Assembly: GCF_004365355.1 (NCBI RefSeq)
Contig: NZ_SODP01000003.1
Span: 682,001-746,000, forward strand
Direction of reading: 5' to 3'
Origin: Kribbella pratensis
GTDB taxonomy: Bacteria > Actinomycetota > Actinomycetes > Propionibacteriales > Kribbellaceae
DNA length: 64,000 bases
The notes under the pieces were generated by a model. It had not been told where the DNA came from and ran no database searches. It saw nothing but the letters and a program-made list of their open reading frames with translations. Shown one piece after another: positions 1 through 8,701 of this stretch. Position 1 is the stretch's first letter; every line of letters starts with the position of its first letter. A program made the position numbers and the translations under genes.

Positions 1-452
1 TCGCGGATGATGTCGGCGTGGCCGGCGTGCTGGGCTGTTTCGTTGACCATCCGGATCAGGAGGACGCCCAGGGTCGTGTCCTGGCCGCCCTCGGCCCAAT
101 GCGCTACGTGGGCTGGGCTGTCCAGGTTCAGCTCGTTGACGGTGGTGTCTGAATGAGCGCAGGCCTGCTGGTACGTGTGAACGACGTACTCGCTCGTCTC
201 ATCCGGCGTGGCCCACATGTCGATCTCGGTGGACGGGTCGTCGCGGAACCACGACGGGCGCTCGATCGGCGGGCGACCGAGTGACTCCCCGAGGTAGCCG
301 TACTCCATGCCGGCCAGATGCTTCACCAGCCCGAGCAGATTCGTACCGCTTGGAGTCAGCGGACGCCGCCGGTTGTACTCCGACAGCCCGTCCAACTTCC
401 CGAGCATCACAGCCCGACTGCCCTGGAGGGTTTTCAGCAGCTCATCCTTCAT
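1..452 (-). CDS. DinB/DUF664 family protein, C-terminus cut by window edge
   Basis: Reading leftward from ATG at 452, an open frame of 150 codons runs off the window without a stop. It opens MKDELLKTLQGSRAVML and carries LVKHLAGMEYGYLGE near residue 45 and NETAQHAGHADIIR at the visible end. This spacing of one early His and a later H-x2-H pair is the metal-binding pattern of DinB-like four-helix proteins, which in actinobacteria include thiol transferases; the substrate is not predictable. The start overlaps the end of the upstream Nudix gene by 11 bases, so the two are probably co-transcribed. Two relatives lie at 33837 and 55058. Confidence 0.85.
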   Translation of the reverse strand, partial: MKDELLKTLQGSRAVMLGKLDGLSEYNRRRPLTPSGTNLLGLVKHLAGMEYGYLGESLGRPPIERPSWFRDDPSTEIDMWATPDETSEYVVHTYQQACAHSDTTVNELNLDSPAHVAHWAEGGQDTTLGVLLIRMVNETAQHAGHADIIR

Positions 453-891
453 GCCGCACCTCGACCAACAGTTTGGTCAGCAACTGACCGAGCTCTAGTG
501 GGAAGATGGTTTCTCTTGTGGTGAGGAGCTCCTGGGCCCGCCACCAGTGGAAGCCGAGGATGGTGCGGGCTTCGTAGGCGCTGAGGTTTGCCGGCTTGGG
601 CGTGAAGTGTTCGACTCGGTGCAGGAGCCATTCTTCGTGTACGTCGAAGGCTTGGCCGTTGAACTCGTAGCGGTGATCGCGGCGCCAGACCGGCGTACCG
701 GCTGGGAGATCCGTCAAGCTGGTCTCCTCGTAGGCCTCGCGTGCTGCGGCCGCTTGCAGGGACTCGCCTGGCTCGACCCCGCCGCCGACCGGGTACCAGC
801 ATTCGGCGTGTGACTGCGGGTCCTTGGCTTGGATGAGGAGTACCCGGTCGTCGGCGTCGAGGAGGATCAGCTTCACCGCTAGCCTCGGCAT
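442..891 (-). CDS. Nudix hydrolase
   Basis: 149 residues with a Nudix box at about 37-59: GGGVEPGE followed by REAYEE, giving the G-x5-E-x7-RE-x2-EE core. The usual terminal Gly of the box is Ser58. Nudix enzymes cleave nucleoside diphosphates linked to another group and often clean damaged nucleotides; the substrate here is unknown. The strand order VKLILLDADDRVLLI before the box is typical of MutT-like folds. It overlaps the following DinB gene, suggesting one transcript. Confidence 0.92.
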   Translation of the reverse strand: MPRLAVKLILLDADDRVLLIQAKDPQSHAECWYPVGGGVEPGESLQAAAAREAYEETSLTDLPAGTPVWRRDHRYEFNGQAFDVHEEWLLHRVEHFTPKPANLSAYEARTILGFHWWRAQELLTTRETIFPLELGQLLTKLLVEVRHEG

Positions 892-958
892 GACGTGACT
901 TTAGATCTGCTGGGGCCCACAGGCGCTGGCGTCGGTTGCACGTATGCGGCGTGCTGTT

Positions 959-1774
959 TCACGCCAGGAAGCCGCGGATGTGGTTGGACCAGAGCTCGGG
1001 TTTTTCGAAGTGGGACATGTGGGCTGTGTTGGGGATGACGATGAGGTCGCTGGGGACCGCGGTGTGGAGGCGGTGGGCTAGTTGGACGGGGAAGCCCATG
1101 TCGTACTCGCCGTGGAGGATGAGGATGGGCTTGTTGAAGGTGCGGAGGATGTTTTCGGGGTCGCCGTGGAACCACGGGTGCGTCAGACCTTTGATTGCGC
1201 GTTCCTCGGACCAGTCGCCTAGGTCGGTGCCGAGGGAGTTGAGGAGCTTGAGGTACGCCGGGGCGAGGTCCAGGTCCCAGACGAAGAGTGTGGAGTTGCG
1301 CAAGGCACCATGAGCTTGGTTCTCGACGCGTTGCCGGCGGTGGTATTCGTCCCAGTTCGCTAGATACGGGGCGTTGTCCGCGGACGGGTACGCCGACGTG
1401 GAGGCGAGCACCAACCGGCGTACCTGCTCGGGATGCTTGTCGACGAAGCCGATCGCGGCGCGTCCGCCCGTGGAGAAGCCGAGGAGATCGACCTGGCCGA
1501 GATTGAGTCGCTCGATCAGGCGATGGGTGTCGCGTACGACGTACTCCGGTTGCAGCTCGTCGTCGGACAGGCCGCGGCTGCTCCGCCCGCAACCGCGGAA
1601 GTCGAACAGTACGACGTGGTGATCGCGGGCCAGCGGCTCGAACCCGGGCAGGAGGTACCCGTGGCCGACGTCCGGGCCGCCGTGCATCACCACCAGCGAA
1701 GGTTTCTCGCTGCGCTGCCCAAGCTCGCGCACGAACAGCGTCACGTCGCCGGCATCCACGAACGAATCACGCAT
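959..1774 (-). CDS. Alpha/beta hydrolase, proline iminopeptidase-like
   Basis: 271 residues from ATG 1774. The frame stays open far upstream, but those residues do not resemble the family, so the start was set just before MRDSFVDAGDVTLFVREL. Oxyanion-region HGGPD lies at 31-35, nucleophile elbow GFSTGG at 99-104 (Ser101), probable acid Asp225 in GEYDMG and catalytic His252 in NTAHMSHFEKP. HGGP and the DFRGCGRS strand resemble prolyl iminopeptidases, but the short helical cap and generic context leave the substrate open. No signal peptide is seen, so it is likely cytoplasmic. Confidence 0.9.
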   Translation of the reverse strand: MRDSFVDAGDVTLFVRELGQRSEKPSLVVMHGGPDVGHGYLLPGFEPLARDHHVVLFDFRGCGRSSRGLSDDELQPEYVVRDTHRLIERLNLGQVDLLGFSTGGRAAIGFVDKHPEQVRRLVLASTSAYPSADNAPYLANWDEYHRRQRVENQAHGALRNSTLFVWDLDLAPAYLKLLNSLGTDLGDWSEERAIKGLTHPWFHGDPENILRTFNKPILILHGEYDMGFPVQLAHRLHTAVPSDLIVIPNTAHMSHFEKPELWSNHIRGFLA

Positions 1775-1813
1775 GCACCCGAGGATGTCAGGCCCCTCCG
1801 ACATACTTGGCCG

Positions 1814-2281
1814 ATGCGGGAGCTGGAGAAGGCGACGTGGACGGAGGCCGACTTCGAGGTGATGGGCTGGCACGACTGCCGCGTGCACGCCGTGAGCATC
1901 GGTGTAGCCGAGGACGGCTTCCCGTGGAACCGGGTGCTGCTCGATCTCGACTACATCGTGGAATGGGTGAAGCCCGACGCGGGCCGTTTCAGCTTCTGGA
2001 TCACGCCCGCGACGCTCGTGTTCGACGAGGCGTGGGACGTCACCGGCGAGCTCGACCCGATGAACAACCTCCTCGAGATCGCTGACCTCCACCGCCTCGA
2101 CCCGCCCGACGACAAGCCGGATCCGTTGTGGCACGTCGAAGGCCAGAACTTCGACCTCCGCCTGCGCGCGCCGGCGTACACGCAGTACCTCCGCAAACCC
2201 CCGATCCACAGCCCCGCAGCGCAATACCTGACCCAATCCGAACGCGGCGGCCCGAGCTTCGCCGAACAACCCTTCACCTGA
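1814..2281 (+). CDS. Conserved hypothetical protein
   Basis: 155 residues from ATG 1814 (MRELEKATWTEADFEVMGWHD), divergent from the hydrolase gene 39 bases away. The frame is open further upstream, but that stretch is antisense to the hydrolase and was rejected. The protein is soluble, rich in Trp, Asp and aromatic residues, with a WHDCRVHAVSI strand and an IEDLD-like acidic pattern reminiscent of small uncharacterised actinobacterial proteins; no function can be assigned. It stops one base before the next GTG, so it is probably translated with the phosphotransferase that follows. Confidence 0.75.
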   Translation: MRELEKATWTEADFEVMGWHDCRVHAVSIGVAEDGFPWNRVLLDLDYIVEWVKPDAGRFSFWITPATLVFDEAWDVTGELDPMNNLLEIADLHRLDPPDDKPDPLWHVEGQNFDLRLRAPAYTQYLRKPPIHSPAAQYLTQSERGGPSFAEQPFT

Positions 2282-2282
2282 G

Positions 2283-3194
2283 GTGCGTATGCCACTGTCG
2301 GACAGTTTTCTGCGGGAGCAGTTGCGTGGGTACGGCGAGGTGGAGCAGATCGCGATCGGCATGCAGGGGGCCGTCTATCGGCTGCCTGGGGAGAGGGTCG
2401 CGAAGATCTGGTTTCATGCCGGCGAGGAGGAGCTGCGGACGCTCGGGGAGTTGTACGGCGCGATCGAAGGGCGGTTGCCGTTTCGTACGCCGCGGATGCT
2501 CGAGCTGCGTCGGCCGGGGCCGTACTGCGTGACGGTCGAGGCTGCGCTGCCCGGCGTACCGCTGCAGGCCGTCGCGCCGGAGTTCGGGGAGGCAGGGTGG
2601 GAGCGGGCGCGGGACTGCGTTGTCGACGTGCTTGCGGCGCTTGCGGAGATCGAGGTGCCTGAGGTCTTGCGGCGGATGACGGTGCTCGATGAGACCGACC
2701 CGTTCAGACCTGAGGGAGTGTCGTGGATCGAGGCGTTGACAGGTCTGGTACGTCGGCGGGTGGCGCGGTTCGGCGATCAGCTTGCGTCGGTTATCGACGA
2801 CTTCGACGGCGAGGTCGAGCGACTGCTGAACCAGCTGGCCGAGCTGAAGGAGCCGGAGACCAGGCTCGTGCACGGTGACGTGACTGCGGGCAACATCCTC
2901 GTCGACGAGGACCTGTGGCCTGTGGCGTTGCTTGATCTCGGCCTGTTGACCATGCCGGGTGATCCGGTGTTCGCCGCGGCGGCGGCCGGAAGCTTGTACG
3001 AGATCTGGTCGCCCAGGGTCCGTGAGGTCGAGGCGGCGTTCGACCAGGCGTTCGTCGAACAGCTTGGGTACGACGTTGAGCGGCTGCTCGTCTACCGACG
3101 CATTCACTCGCTCCTCATCGCCAATGCCCACGACGAGGACCCGTACGGCCGGGACAGCGCCGTACCGCTGGCTGCGAAGTTGTTCAATCGATGA
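2283..3194 (+). CDS. Aminoglycoside phosphotransferase (APH)-fold kinase
   Basis: 303 residues from GTG 2283; ATG at 2289 is an alternative. Kinase-like fold: ATP-binding lobe with GMQGAVYRL (26-34) and VAKIW (Lys41), catalytic loop HGDVTAGN (His197-Asn204, base Asp199) and the DFG-equivalent LLDLG (Asp218). All key residues are present, so it should be active. APH-fold enzymes phosphorylate antibiotics, choline, sugars and other small molecules; the target is unknown. It overlaps the convergent VOC gene by 11 bases. Confidence 0.88.
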   Translation: MRMPLSDSFLREQLRGYGEVEQIAIGMQGAVYRLPGERVAKIWFHAGEEELRTLGELYGAIEGRLPFRTPRMLELRRPGPYCVTVEAALPGVPLQAVAPEFGEAGWERARDCVVDVLAALAEIEVPEVLRRMTVLDETDPFRPEGVSWIEALTGLVRRRVARFGDQLASVIDDFDGEVERLLNQLAELKEPETRLVHGDVTAGNILVDEDLWPVALLDLGLLTMPGDPVFAAAAAGSLYEIWSPRVREVEAAFDQAFVEQLGYDVERLLVYRRIHSLLIANAHDEDPYGRDSAVPLAAKLFNR

Positions 3195-3516
3195 TGCAGA
3201 AGACCGTGCCGTCGGGGGACTTGAGGACGACGAAGTCGGGGTTCGGCGGGTAGGGCCAGTCTTCTACTCGTTCGGCGCCGAGGGAGATGAGGCGGTCCAC
3301 TTCGGCTTCCAGGGTTGAGGATTCGTGGTCGAACCACAGGTCCAGATGGGTGCGGTCGGTCTCGTCGAAGTGGAGGCGGGTGGGCGGGGTCGACGGGGGC
3401 GGGATGAGGAAGTCGGGGTTGCCATCGGTGGTGAAACCGAGAGCCTGACTCCAGAACTCGGCGGCGGGGCCGGTCTTCGGGACGTTCAGGATGATTGCTC
3501 CGATGGTGAGGGCCAT
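3184..3516 (-). CDS. VOC (glyoxalase-fold) family protein
   Basis: 110 residues with one glyoxalase/bleomycin-resistance-like unit: opening strand IGAIILNVPKTGPAAEFWSQ, a central LHFDETDRTHLDLWFD strand and the closing KSPDGTVFCIID. The final acidic position of the usual metal site (SPDG-x3-x-C) lies where such proteins place Glu, but here Cys and Ile follow, so metal binding is uncertain. The single unit would need to dimerise to form an active site. Function not predictable; convergent with the upstream phosphotransferase. Confidence 0.82.
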   Translation of the reverse strand: MALTIGAIILNVPKTGPAAEFWSQALGFTTDGNPDFLIPPPSTPPTRLHFDETDRTHLDLWFDHESSTLEAEVDRLISLGAERVEDWPYPPNPDFVVLKSPDGTVFCIID

Positions 3517-3729
3517 GGTTCTCAGCGTGGCAGATTCTGGGGTGTACGGCTCCCTACATCACCTGACCGGTCACTGAGCGTCCCGGGCACGACGGAGGGT
3601 GAGATCGGTCTCGTCGAGGCCGGGTGTGGGGGGTTCTGGAGAGCAAGTAGGCTTGCGCGGGCACTGCATCGGGTGCCCATGCTGATACTTGTTGAAAGAA
3701 ACTCGCAGGGAACTCGAGGAGAAGACCGC

Positions 3730-5181
3730 GTGACTTCCCATCGCCCCGCGGCGGTCGTGATCATGGCCGCCGGGCTCGGAACCCGGATGAAATCGGCGAC
3801 GCCGAAGGTGCTGCACGAGATCGGCGGGCGCAGCCTCGTCGGGCACGCCGTCGTCACCGCCCGGGCACTCGCCCCCGAACACCTGGTCGTCGTGGTCGGC
3901 AGCGGCCGCGAACTGGTCGAGGCGCACCTGAAGGATGTCGACTCCGACGTACGGACGGCCGTCCAGGAGCAGCAGCTCGGCACCGGCGACGCGGTCCGCG
4001 CCGGGCTGACCGCCGTACCGGCGGACTTCGACGGCTCGGTGATCGTCACCTCGGGTGACGTTCCGTTGCTCGAGGCGGAGACGCTGCACGACCTGGTCGC
4101 CGATCACGACAAGCAGGGGAACGCGGTCACCGTTCTGACCGCGGAGGTGCCGGACCCGACCGGGTACGGGCGGATCGTCCAGGGCGAGGACGGCGCGGTG
4201 GACGCGATCGTCGAGCACAAGGACGCCACCGCCGAGCAGCGCGAGATCCGCGTGATCAACGCCGGCATCTACGTCTTCGACGCGATCACACTCCGTGACG
4301 GCCTCAGCCGCCTGACCACGGACAACGCCCAGGGCGAGCTGTACCTGACCGACGTCATCTCGATCGCCCGGAACGACGGCAAACGCGTCGGTGCGCACGT
4401 CACCGACGACGCGATGCAGACCGAGGGCGTCAACAACCGCGTCCAGCTGGCCACGCTCGGCGCGGAGCTCAACCGCCGTACGCTCCTCAAGCACATGCTC
4501 GAGGGCGTCACGATCGTCGACCCGAACACCACCTGGATCGACTCGACCGTCGAGCTGGCCCGCGACGTCACCCTGCTGCCGAACATCCAGCTGCACGGCG
4601 CCACCACCGTCGGCAGCGGTACGACGATCGGCCCTGACACCACGCTGACGGATATGGAGATCGGCGCGAACGCCACGATCATCCGCACCCACGGCTCGCT
4701 CTCGGTGATCGGCGACGGCGCGTCGGTCGGCCCGTTCGCGTACCTGCGGCCGAACACGAAGCTCGGTGTGAAGGGCAAGATCGGCACGTTCGTCGAGACC
4801 AAGAACTCCACCATCGGCGACGGCGCCAAGGTCCCGCACCTGACGTACGCCGGGGACGCGACGATCGGCGAGGGCGCGAACATCGGCGCCGGCACGATCT
4901 TCGCGAACTACGACGGTGTCGCGAAGCACCCGACCCATGTCGGCAAGCACTCGTTCATCGGCAGCAACTCTGTCATCGTCGCCCCGCGGACGATCGCGGA
5001 CGGCGCCTACCTGGCGGCCGGCACGGCGCTGACCGAGGACGTCGGCCCGGGCGAGATCGCGGTCGCGCGCGGGCGGCAGCGCAACATCAAGGGCTGGGTC
5101 GCGCGGAAGCGGGCCGGTACCAAGACCGCTCAGGCGGCCGAAGCGGCGCTCGCCGAACAGGCCGGCGACGAGCAGTCCTGA
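3730..5181 (+). CDS. glmU: Bifunctional GlcNAc-1-P uridyltransferase / GlcN-1-P acetyltransferase
   Basis: 483 residues from GTG 3730, after an AGGAG-type site; the frame is open upstream to 3325 but similarity starts at MTSHRPAAVVIMAAG. Makes UDP-GlcNAc for peptidoglycan in the cytoplasm. The N-terminal pyrophosphorylase shows AAGLGTRMKS (13-22), QLGTGDAV and SGDVPLL. The C-terminal left-handed beta-helix is a run of hexapeptides (for example IGDGASVGPFAYLRP) and holds KNSTIGDGAKVPHLTYAGDA with the acetyltransferase His/Tyr region. Length is normal. It leads directly into prs (27-base gap), as in mycobacteria, so the two are probably one operon. A GGGCAC/GTGCCC hairpin at 3659-3678 lies in its leader, without obvious role. 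Confidence 0.98.
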   Translation: MTSHRPAAVVIMAAGLGTRMKSATPKVLHEIGGRSLVGHAVVTARALAPEHLVVVVGSGRELVEAHLKDVDSDVRTAVQEQQLGTGDAVRAGLTAVPADFDGSVIVTSGDVPLLEAETLHDLVADHDKQGNAVTVLTAEVPDPTGYGRIVQGEDGAVDAIVEHKDATAEQREIRVINAGIYVFDAITLRDGLSRLTTDNAQGELYLTDVISIARNDGKRVGAHVTDDAMQTEGVNNRVQLATLGAELNRRTLLKHMLEGVTIVDPNTTWIDSTVELARDVTLLPNIQLHGATTVGSGTTIGPDTTLTDMEIGANATIIRTHGSLSVIGDGASVGPFAYLRPNTKLGVKGKIGTFVETKNSTIGDGAKVPHLTYAGDATIGEGANIGAGTIFANYDGVAKHPTHVGKHSFIGSNSVIVAPRTIADGAYLAAGTALTEDVGPGEIAVARGRQRNIKGWVARKRAGTKTAQAAEAALAEQAGDEQS

Positions 5182-5207
5182 ACAGCAAAACTACGGGAGG
5201 CGCTGCG

Positions 5208-6188
5208 ATGAGCGGGATGAAACGAACCACCGAGAAGAACCTGATGGTCTTCTCCGGCCGGGCGCATCCCGCGCTGGCCGCGCAGGTCGCCGAGGAGCTC
5301 GGCAGCGGCCTGGTTCCGACGCAGGCGTACGACTTCGCCAACGGCGAGATCTACGTCCGGTTCGAGGAGTCGGTCCGGGGTAGCGACGCGTTCGTGATCC
5401 AGAGCCACACCTCGCCGATCAACGAGTGGATCATGGAGCAGCTGATCATGGTCGACGCGCTGAAGCGGGCGTCCGCCAAGCGGATCACCGTCGTACTCCC
5501 GTTCTACGGCTACGCGCGGCAGGACAAGAAGCACCGCGGCCGCGAACCGATCTCGGCCCGGCTGATGGCCGACCTGTTCAAGACCGCGGGCGCGAACCGG
5601 CTGATCTGCGTCGACCTGCACACCTCGCAGATCCAGGGCTTCTTCGACGGCCCGGTGGACCACCTGATGGCGCTGCCGATCCTGAGTGACTACGTCGGGC
5701 AGAAGTACGGCGACCAGCAGCTGGCCGTGGTCTCGCCGGACGCCGGCCGGATCAAGGTTGCCGAGCAGTGGTCGGCCCGGCTCGGCGGGGCGCCGCTGGC
5801 GTTCATCCACAAGACCCGCGACATCGAGCGCCCGAACGAGACGGTCGCGAACCGGGTCGTCGGCGAGGTCAAGGGCCGGGTCTGCATCCTGGTCGACGAC
5901 ATGATCGACACCGCCGGCACGATCACCAAGGCCGCCGACGCCCTGTACGCCGAGGGCGCCGCCGGGGTGGTGATCGCCGCGACCCACGCGATCCTGTCCG
6001 GGCCGGCGGTGGACCGGCTGAAGAACTGCCAGGCCAGCGAGGTCATCGTCACGAACACGCTCCCGATCGCCGAGGACCGCCGCTTCGACAAGCTCACCGA
6101 GCTGTCGATCGCCCCGCTGATCAGCCGAGCCATCCGCGAGGTCTTCGAGGACGGCTCGGTCACCAGCCTGTTCGAGGGCCGCGCCTGA
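5208..6188 (+). CDS. prs: Ribose-phosphate pyrophosphokinase
   Basis: 326 residues; ATG 5208 has GGGAGG seven to ten bases upstream. Converts ribose-5-phosphate and ATP to PRPP, feeding purine, pyrimidine, His, Trp and arabinan precursor synthesis. Visible family motifs: FANGEIYVRFEESVRG (43-58), the ATP/flexible loop RQDKKHRGREP (104-114), DLHTSQIQGFFD (136-147) and the PRPP loop VDDMIDTAGT (229-238). Full length for the class I bacterial enzyme. Directly downstream of glmU. Confidence 0.98.
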   Translation: MSGMKRTTEKNLMVFSGRAHPALAAQVAEELGSGLVPTQAYDFANGEIYVRFEESVRGSDAFVIQSHTSPINEWIMEQLIMVDALKRASAKRITVVLPFYGYARQDKKHRGREPISARLMADLFKTAGANRLICVDLHTSQIQGFFDGPVDHLMALPILSDYVGQKYGDQQLAVVSPDAGRIKVAEQWSARLGGAPLAFIHKTRDIERPNETVANRVVGEVKGRVCILVDDMIDTAGTITKAADALYAEGAAGVVIAATHAILSGPAVDRLKNCQASEVIVTNTLPIAEDRRFDKLTELSIAPLISRAIREVFEDGSVTSLFEGRA

Positions 6189-6236
6189 ACCGGCAGGGCG
6201 TACCACACCAGGCGCCGTACGCCCTGGCGTCGTCGG

Positions 6237-6722
6237 TCAGGCGTAGATCCGGCGTCCCGTCACCTTCCCGGTGAAGGTCGCCACCACCTCGGTCGCGCTC
6301 CCCGGCGCGAAGACGGTGACCCGGTAGGTCGCCGCGATCGTGCCGTGCGACAGCGTGCCCCTCAGCTGCACCCGTGCCGTCTGTCCGACCGAATCCTGGC
6401 CCTGCGCGCCCGGGAAACCGGTCCAGAACGTCGCGCGGAACGAGTTGCCCCGCTGGGACCAGGTACCCGTGAACGGCGGTCCCGCCGGGCTGATGTCGTG
6501 CGAAATGATCACGCCGCCGCCGGCGAAGCTCAGGACCAGCCGAACCTTGTCCGGCGAGCCGTCGTCCTGGCGCACGCACATCCAGCTGCCGAGCAGTCCG
6601 TGGTCGTTGTCGTTGCCTGCCACCGCCGGCGCGGCTGTCGCAAGCCCAGCGATCGCCACACCACCGGCGGCGATTCCTGCCCCTCTCAGCGCCTGGCGGC
6701 GCCCCACTGCGTTCTCACCCAT
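6237..6722 (-). CDS. Exported hypothetical protein with possible Tat signal
   Basis: 161 residues from ATG 6722, chosen because GGAGGGG sits on the coding strand just before it. The N-terminus MGENAVGRRQALRGAG followed by a small-residue hydrophobic stretch and APAVAG resembles a twin-arginine signal (Arg8-Arg9) with cleavage near residue 37. The mature part is a predicted all-beta domain with LLGSWMCVRQDDGSPDKVRL, FTGTWSQRGNSFRATFW and ATFTGKVTGRRI, reminiscent of lipocalin/allene-oxide-cyclase-like barrels, but this is only a pattern impression. Convergent with prs. Not part of the conserved block, so an accessory insertion. Confidence 0.8.
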   Translation of the reverse strand: MGENAVGRRQALRGAGIAAGGVAIAGLATAAPAVAGNDNDHGLLGSWMCVRQDDGSPDKVRLVLSFAGGGVIISHDISPAGPPFTGTWSQRGNSFRATFWTGFPGAQGQDSVGQTARVQLRGTLSHGTIAATYRVTVFAPGSATEVVATFTGKVTGRRIYA

Positions 6723-7013
6723 TGGAGTCCCCTCCCCAGAGATCCGCTGTTTCTTCCACGCTGCACCCGGCCTGTGTGCGTGGCAACACGTTGATCCCCT
6801 CGACCCCGAGGCGTAGCACACCGGCTTCTCGCCGTACTGCGCACCAGCTCACAGCGCTGCTGCGACGCCACGCGTAGTAAGCGATGCCGATTCCGCTGCT
6901 GCTATCGGGATCTGGACGGTCAGGCCGATCACCAACGATGAACAGCACCGCCGGGTGCTCGCCGTACTGGCCTATCTTGGAGACCACTGACCGCTCTCCT
7001 AGAGGACTGGCCC

Positions 7014-7775
7014 ATGCGAATCGCTGTCTTCCACCCCGGTGCCATGGGCTCCAAACTCGCGGCGCAGTTGGTCGTCGCAGGTCACGAGGTGCACTGGGTC
7101 CCGGAGGGTCGCAGCGAGGCGTCGAGGGCGCGGGCCGAGGAAGCTGGTCTGATCAGTACGCCGTTCGCCCAGGCCGTTGAGCGTGCCGAGGTCGTCCTGT
7201 GCTCGTGCGCACCGCAGGGTGCCGTGGACGTTGCCAAGCAGGTCGGCAGTCAGGGATTCAGCGGCCTGTACGTCGAGGCGAATCCGCTGTCGCCGACGTC
7301 GCTTCGCGAGGCCCGGTCCGCCGTACCGGATGCGACCTTCGTCGACGCCGGCGTCGTCGGGCCACCGCCGACCGGTGGACCGAGCCCGACCCACCTGATG
7401 CTGTCCGGTACTGCGGCCGGCGAGGTCGCCGCGTTATGGGACGGGACCGCGGTCACCTCGATGGTGGTCGGCACGGAACCGGGCGCGGCCAGCGCGGCGA
7501 AGTCGTCGTACGCGCTCTACAACAAGGGCAAGGCGGCGCTGGCAGTACTGGCGTTCCAGCTCGCCGAGAAGCACGGCGTGACGGAGGCGCTCGTCGCTCA
7601 GCAGACCCGCGCCGACGGCGGTTCCCTGAAGGACCCGTCGCTTCCGGAGCAGCTCCGCAGCGTGGCGTGGCGCTGGGGCCCCGAATTCGACGAACTCGCC
7701 GAGACCCTGGACAACGCCGGCCTCGAAGGCGACGCAGCCCGCGCCCTCCGCCAGGTCTGGACCAAACTCACCTGA
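7014..7775 (+). CDS. NAD(P)-binding 6-phosphogluconate dehydrogenase-like protein (DUF1932 type)
   Basis: 253 residues from ATG 7014. N-terminal Rossmann fold: MRIAVFHPGAMGS gives the dinucleotide loop (GxMG at 9-12), then strands ending VLCSCAPQGAV and YVEANPLSP, typical of beta-hydroxyacid dehydrogenase relatives. The C-terminal helical part KSSYALYNKGKAAL places Lys/Asn where the family has its catalytic Lys-Asn pair. Substrate unknown. Codon 141 (7434-7436) is the rare TTA leucine codon. The 291 bases upstream contain no convincing gene; a 35-codon open tail ending at 6990 is too short to name. Confidence 0.85.
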   Translation: MRIAVFHPGAMGSKLAAQLVVAGHEVHWVPEGRSEASRARAEEAGLISTPFAQAVERAEVVLCSCAPQGAVDVAKQVGSQGFSGLYVEANPLSPTSLREARSAVPDATFVDAGVVGPPPTGGPSPTHLMLSGTAAGEVAALWDGTAVTSMVVGTEPGAASAAKSSYALYNKGKAALAVLAFQLAEKHGVTEALVAQQTRADGGSLKDPSLPEQLRSVAWRWGPEFDELAETLDNAGLEGDAARALRQVWTKLT

Positions 7776-8454
7776 ACACCGGCCGCCCATAGTCCCGCAG
7801 CACGAACGGCGGAATCAGATCGACCAGGCGACTCATCACTTCGAGCCGGCCGACGACGTCCGCGATCGTGAAGTCGCCAGGCCCCCAGCTCACGAGGGCG
7901 TTGCCGGCGATCTGCCACTCCAGGCCGGGGTTGTAGAGCATCCACTCCATCAGGCGGGGATGCACCACCGCGGACGCGTAGCGGTTGTCCAGGCAGGCGA
8001 TCCGGAACGTGTCGTTGAACTTCTGATTCTCCAGCTCGAAATCGCTGCGCCGCAAGCCCGAGTGGCGCGACAGGGTGAGCGGCGGCAGCGCGACCGGCAG
8101 GTTCATGACCACCAGATGCACGTGGTGCGTCTGCTGACTGTTGCCGCTGCTCGTCGTATATCTGTAGTCGAAGGCACACATACCGCGACCGCGGAAGTCG
8201 CCGGCGAACGTCTCGCCCGGTCTGCCGCGCCGGTACAGGCGGCCGGCAACGTCCAGCAGCCAGGGGTTCGGCGGCACCAGGTACCACCCGAACCGCGCTG
8301 CCTCCGCGGCGCGCTGCCGTAGCCGGGCCAGGTGCCGTCTGGAGTTCCGGATCGACAGCCAGGTGACGCCTGCGACGAGCGCCGTCAGCAACAGCAGACC
8401 GAGCACGGCCAGCAGCGAGATCACCGTGGCAACGTACGGCGGGAAACGGGTCAC
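7768..8454 (-). CDS. Membrane-anchored hypothetical protein
   Basis: 228 residues from GTG 8454 (VTRFPPYVATVISLLAVLG); the longer open frame upstream lacks family-like sequence. One transmembrane helix at about 8-30 is followed by a basic stretch and a soluble domain that begins GWYLVPPNPWLLDVAGRLYRRG. The soluble part has DFRGRGMCAFDYRYTT and QTHHVHLVVMNLP, resembling actinobacterial DUF3137-like or other unnamed cell-surface proteins; function unknown. It converges with the 7014 gene (8-base overlap) and diverges from rplY. Confidence 0.78.
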   Translation of the reverse strand: MTRFPPYVATVISLLAVLGLLLLTALVAGVTWLSIRNSRRHLARLRQRAAEAARFGWYLVPPNPWLLDVAGRLYRRGRPGETFAGDFRGRGMCAFDYRYTTSSGNSQQTHHVHLVVMNLPVALPPLTLSRHSGLRRSDFELENQKFNDTFRIACLDNRYASAVVHPRLMEWMLYNPGLEWQIAGNALVSWGPGDFTIADVVGRLEVMSRLVDLIPPFVLRDYGRPVFR

Positions 8455-8485
8455 AGGAACCACGCCGCGCGGGGAGCAAAGTGCC

Positions 8486-8528
8486 CCAGACGTACGATTT
8501 CCCGTCTGGCCGGAGTGGTGGGTAGACT
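8486..8528 (+). promoter_or_regulatory. Candidate promoter/operator upstream of rplY
   Basis: A perfect 7+7 inverted repeat, CCAGACG (8486-8492) and CGTCTGG (8503-8509), with a 10-base spacer lies between the divergent membrane gene and rplY. TAGACT at 8523-8528 is a fair -10 hexamer for rplY; no clear -35 was seen. This implies a leader of about 165 bases for rplY, which also contains short C/G-rich hairpins. Promoter assignment is inference from position. Confidence 0.35.
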
Positions 8529-8701
8529 GTTTTGGTTGCCTCGGCGAGGGACGCCCCCCGAGAAGTGCAGGGCGCGGCTCCGTGATCGACGCGGTGGTTC
8601 GTTGCCTGACGCCTTCTCCGGGGTCAGCAGGCGCCCGCTGAGGCCGCAGCCGAGTTCCATACAGACAACTGATCACCGCAACGCTTTTAGGAGTTCATCT
8701 C

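Noticed and set aside
3659..3678. GGGCAC/GTGCCC hairpin in front of glmU
   Set aside because: Six-base stem with an eight-base loop, no T-run; expected by chance in this composition.
3571..4950. 459-codon open frame antisense to glmU
   Set aside because: Mirror of the glmU frame; product is Asp/Arg/Val repeats without any family pattern.
6884..6990. Short open tail ending at 6990 with some resemblance to antitoxin-like residues
   Set aside because: About 35 codons, no start or ribosome site and no partner gene; similarity too vague to name.
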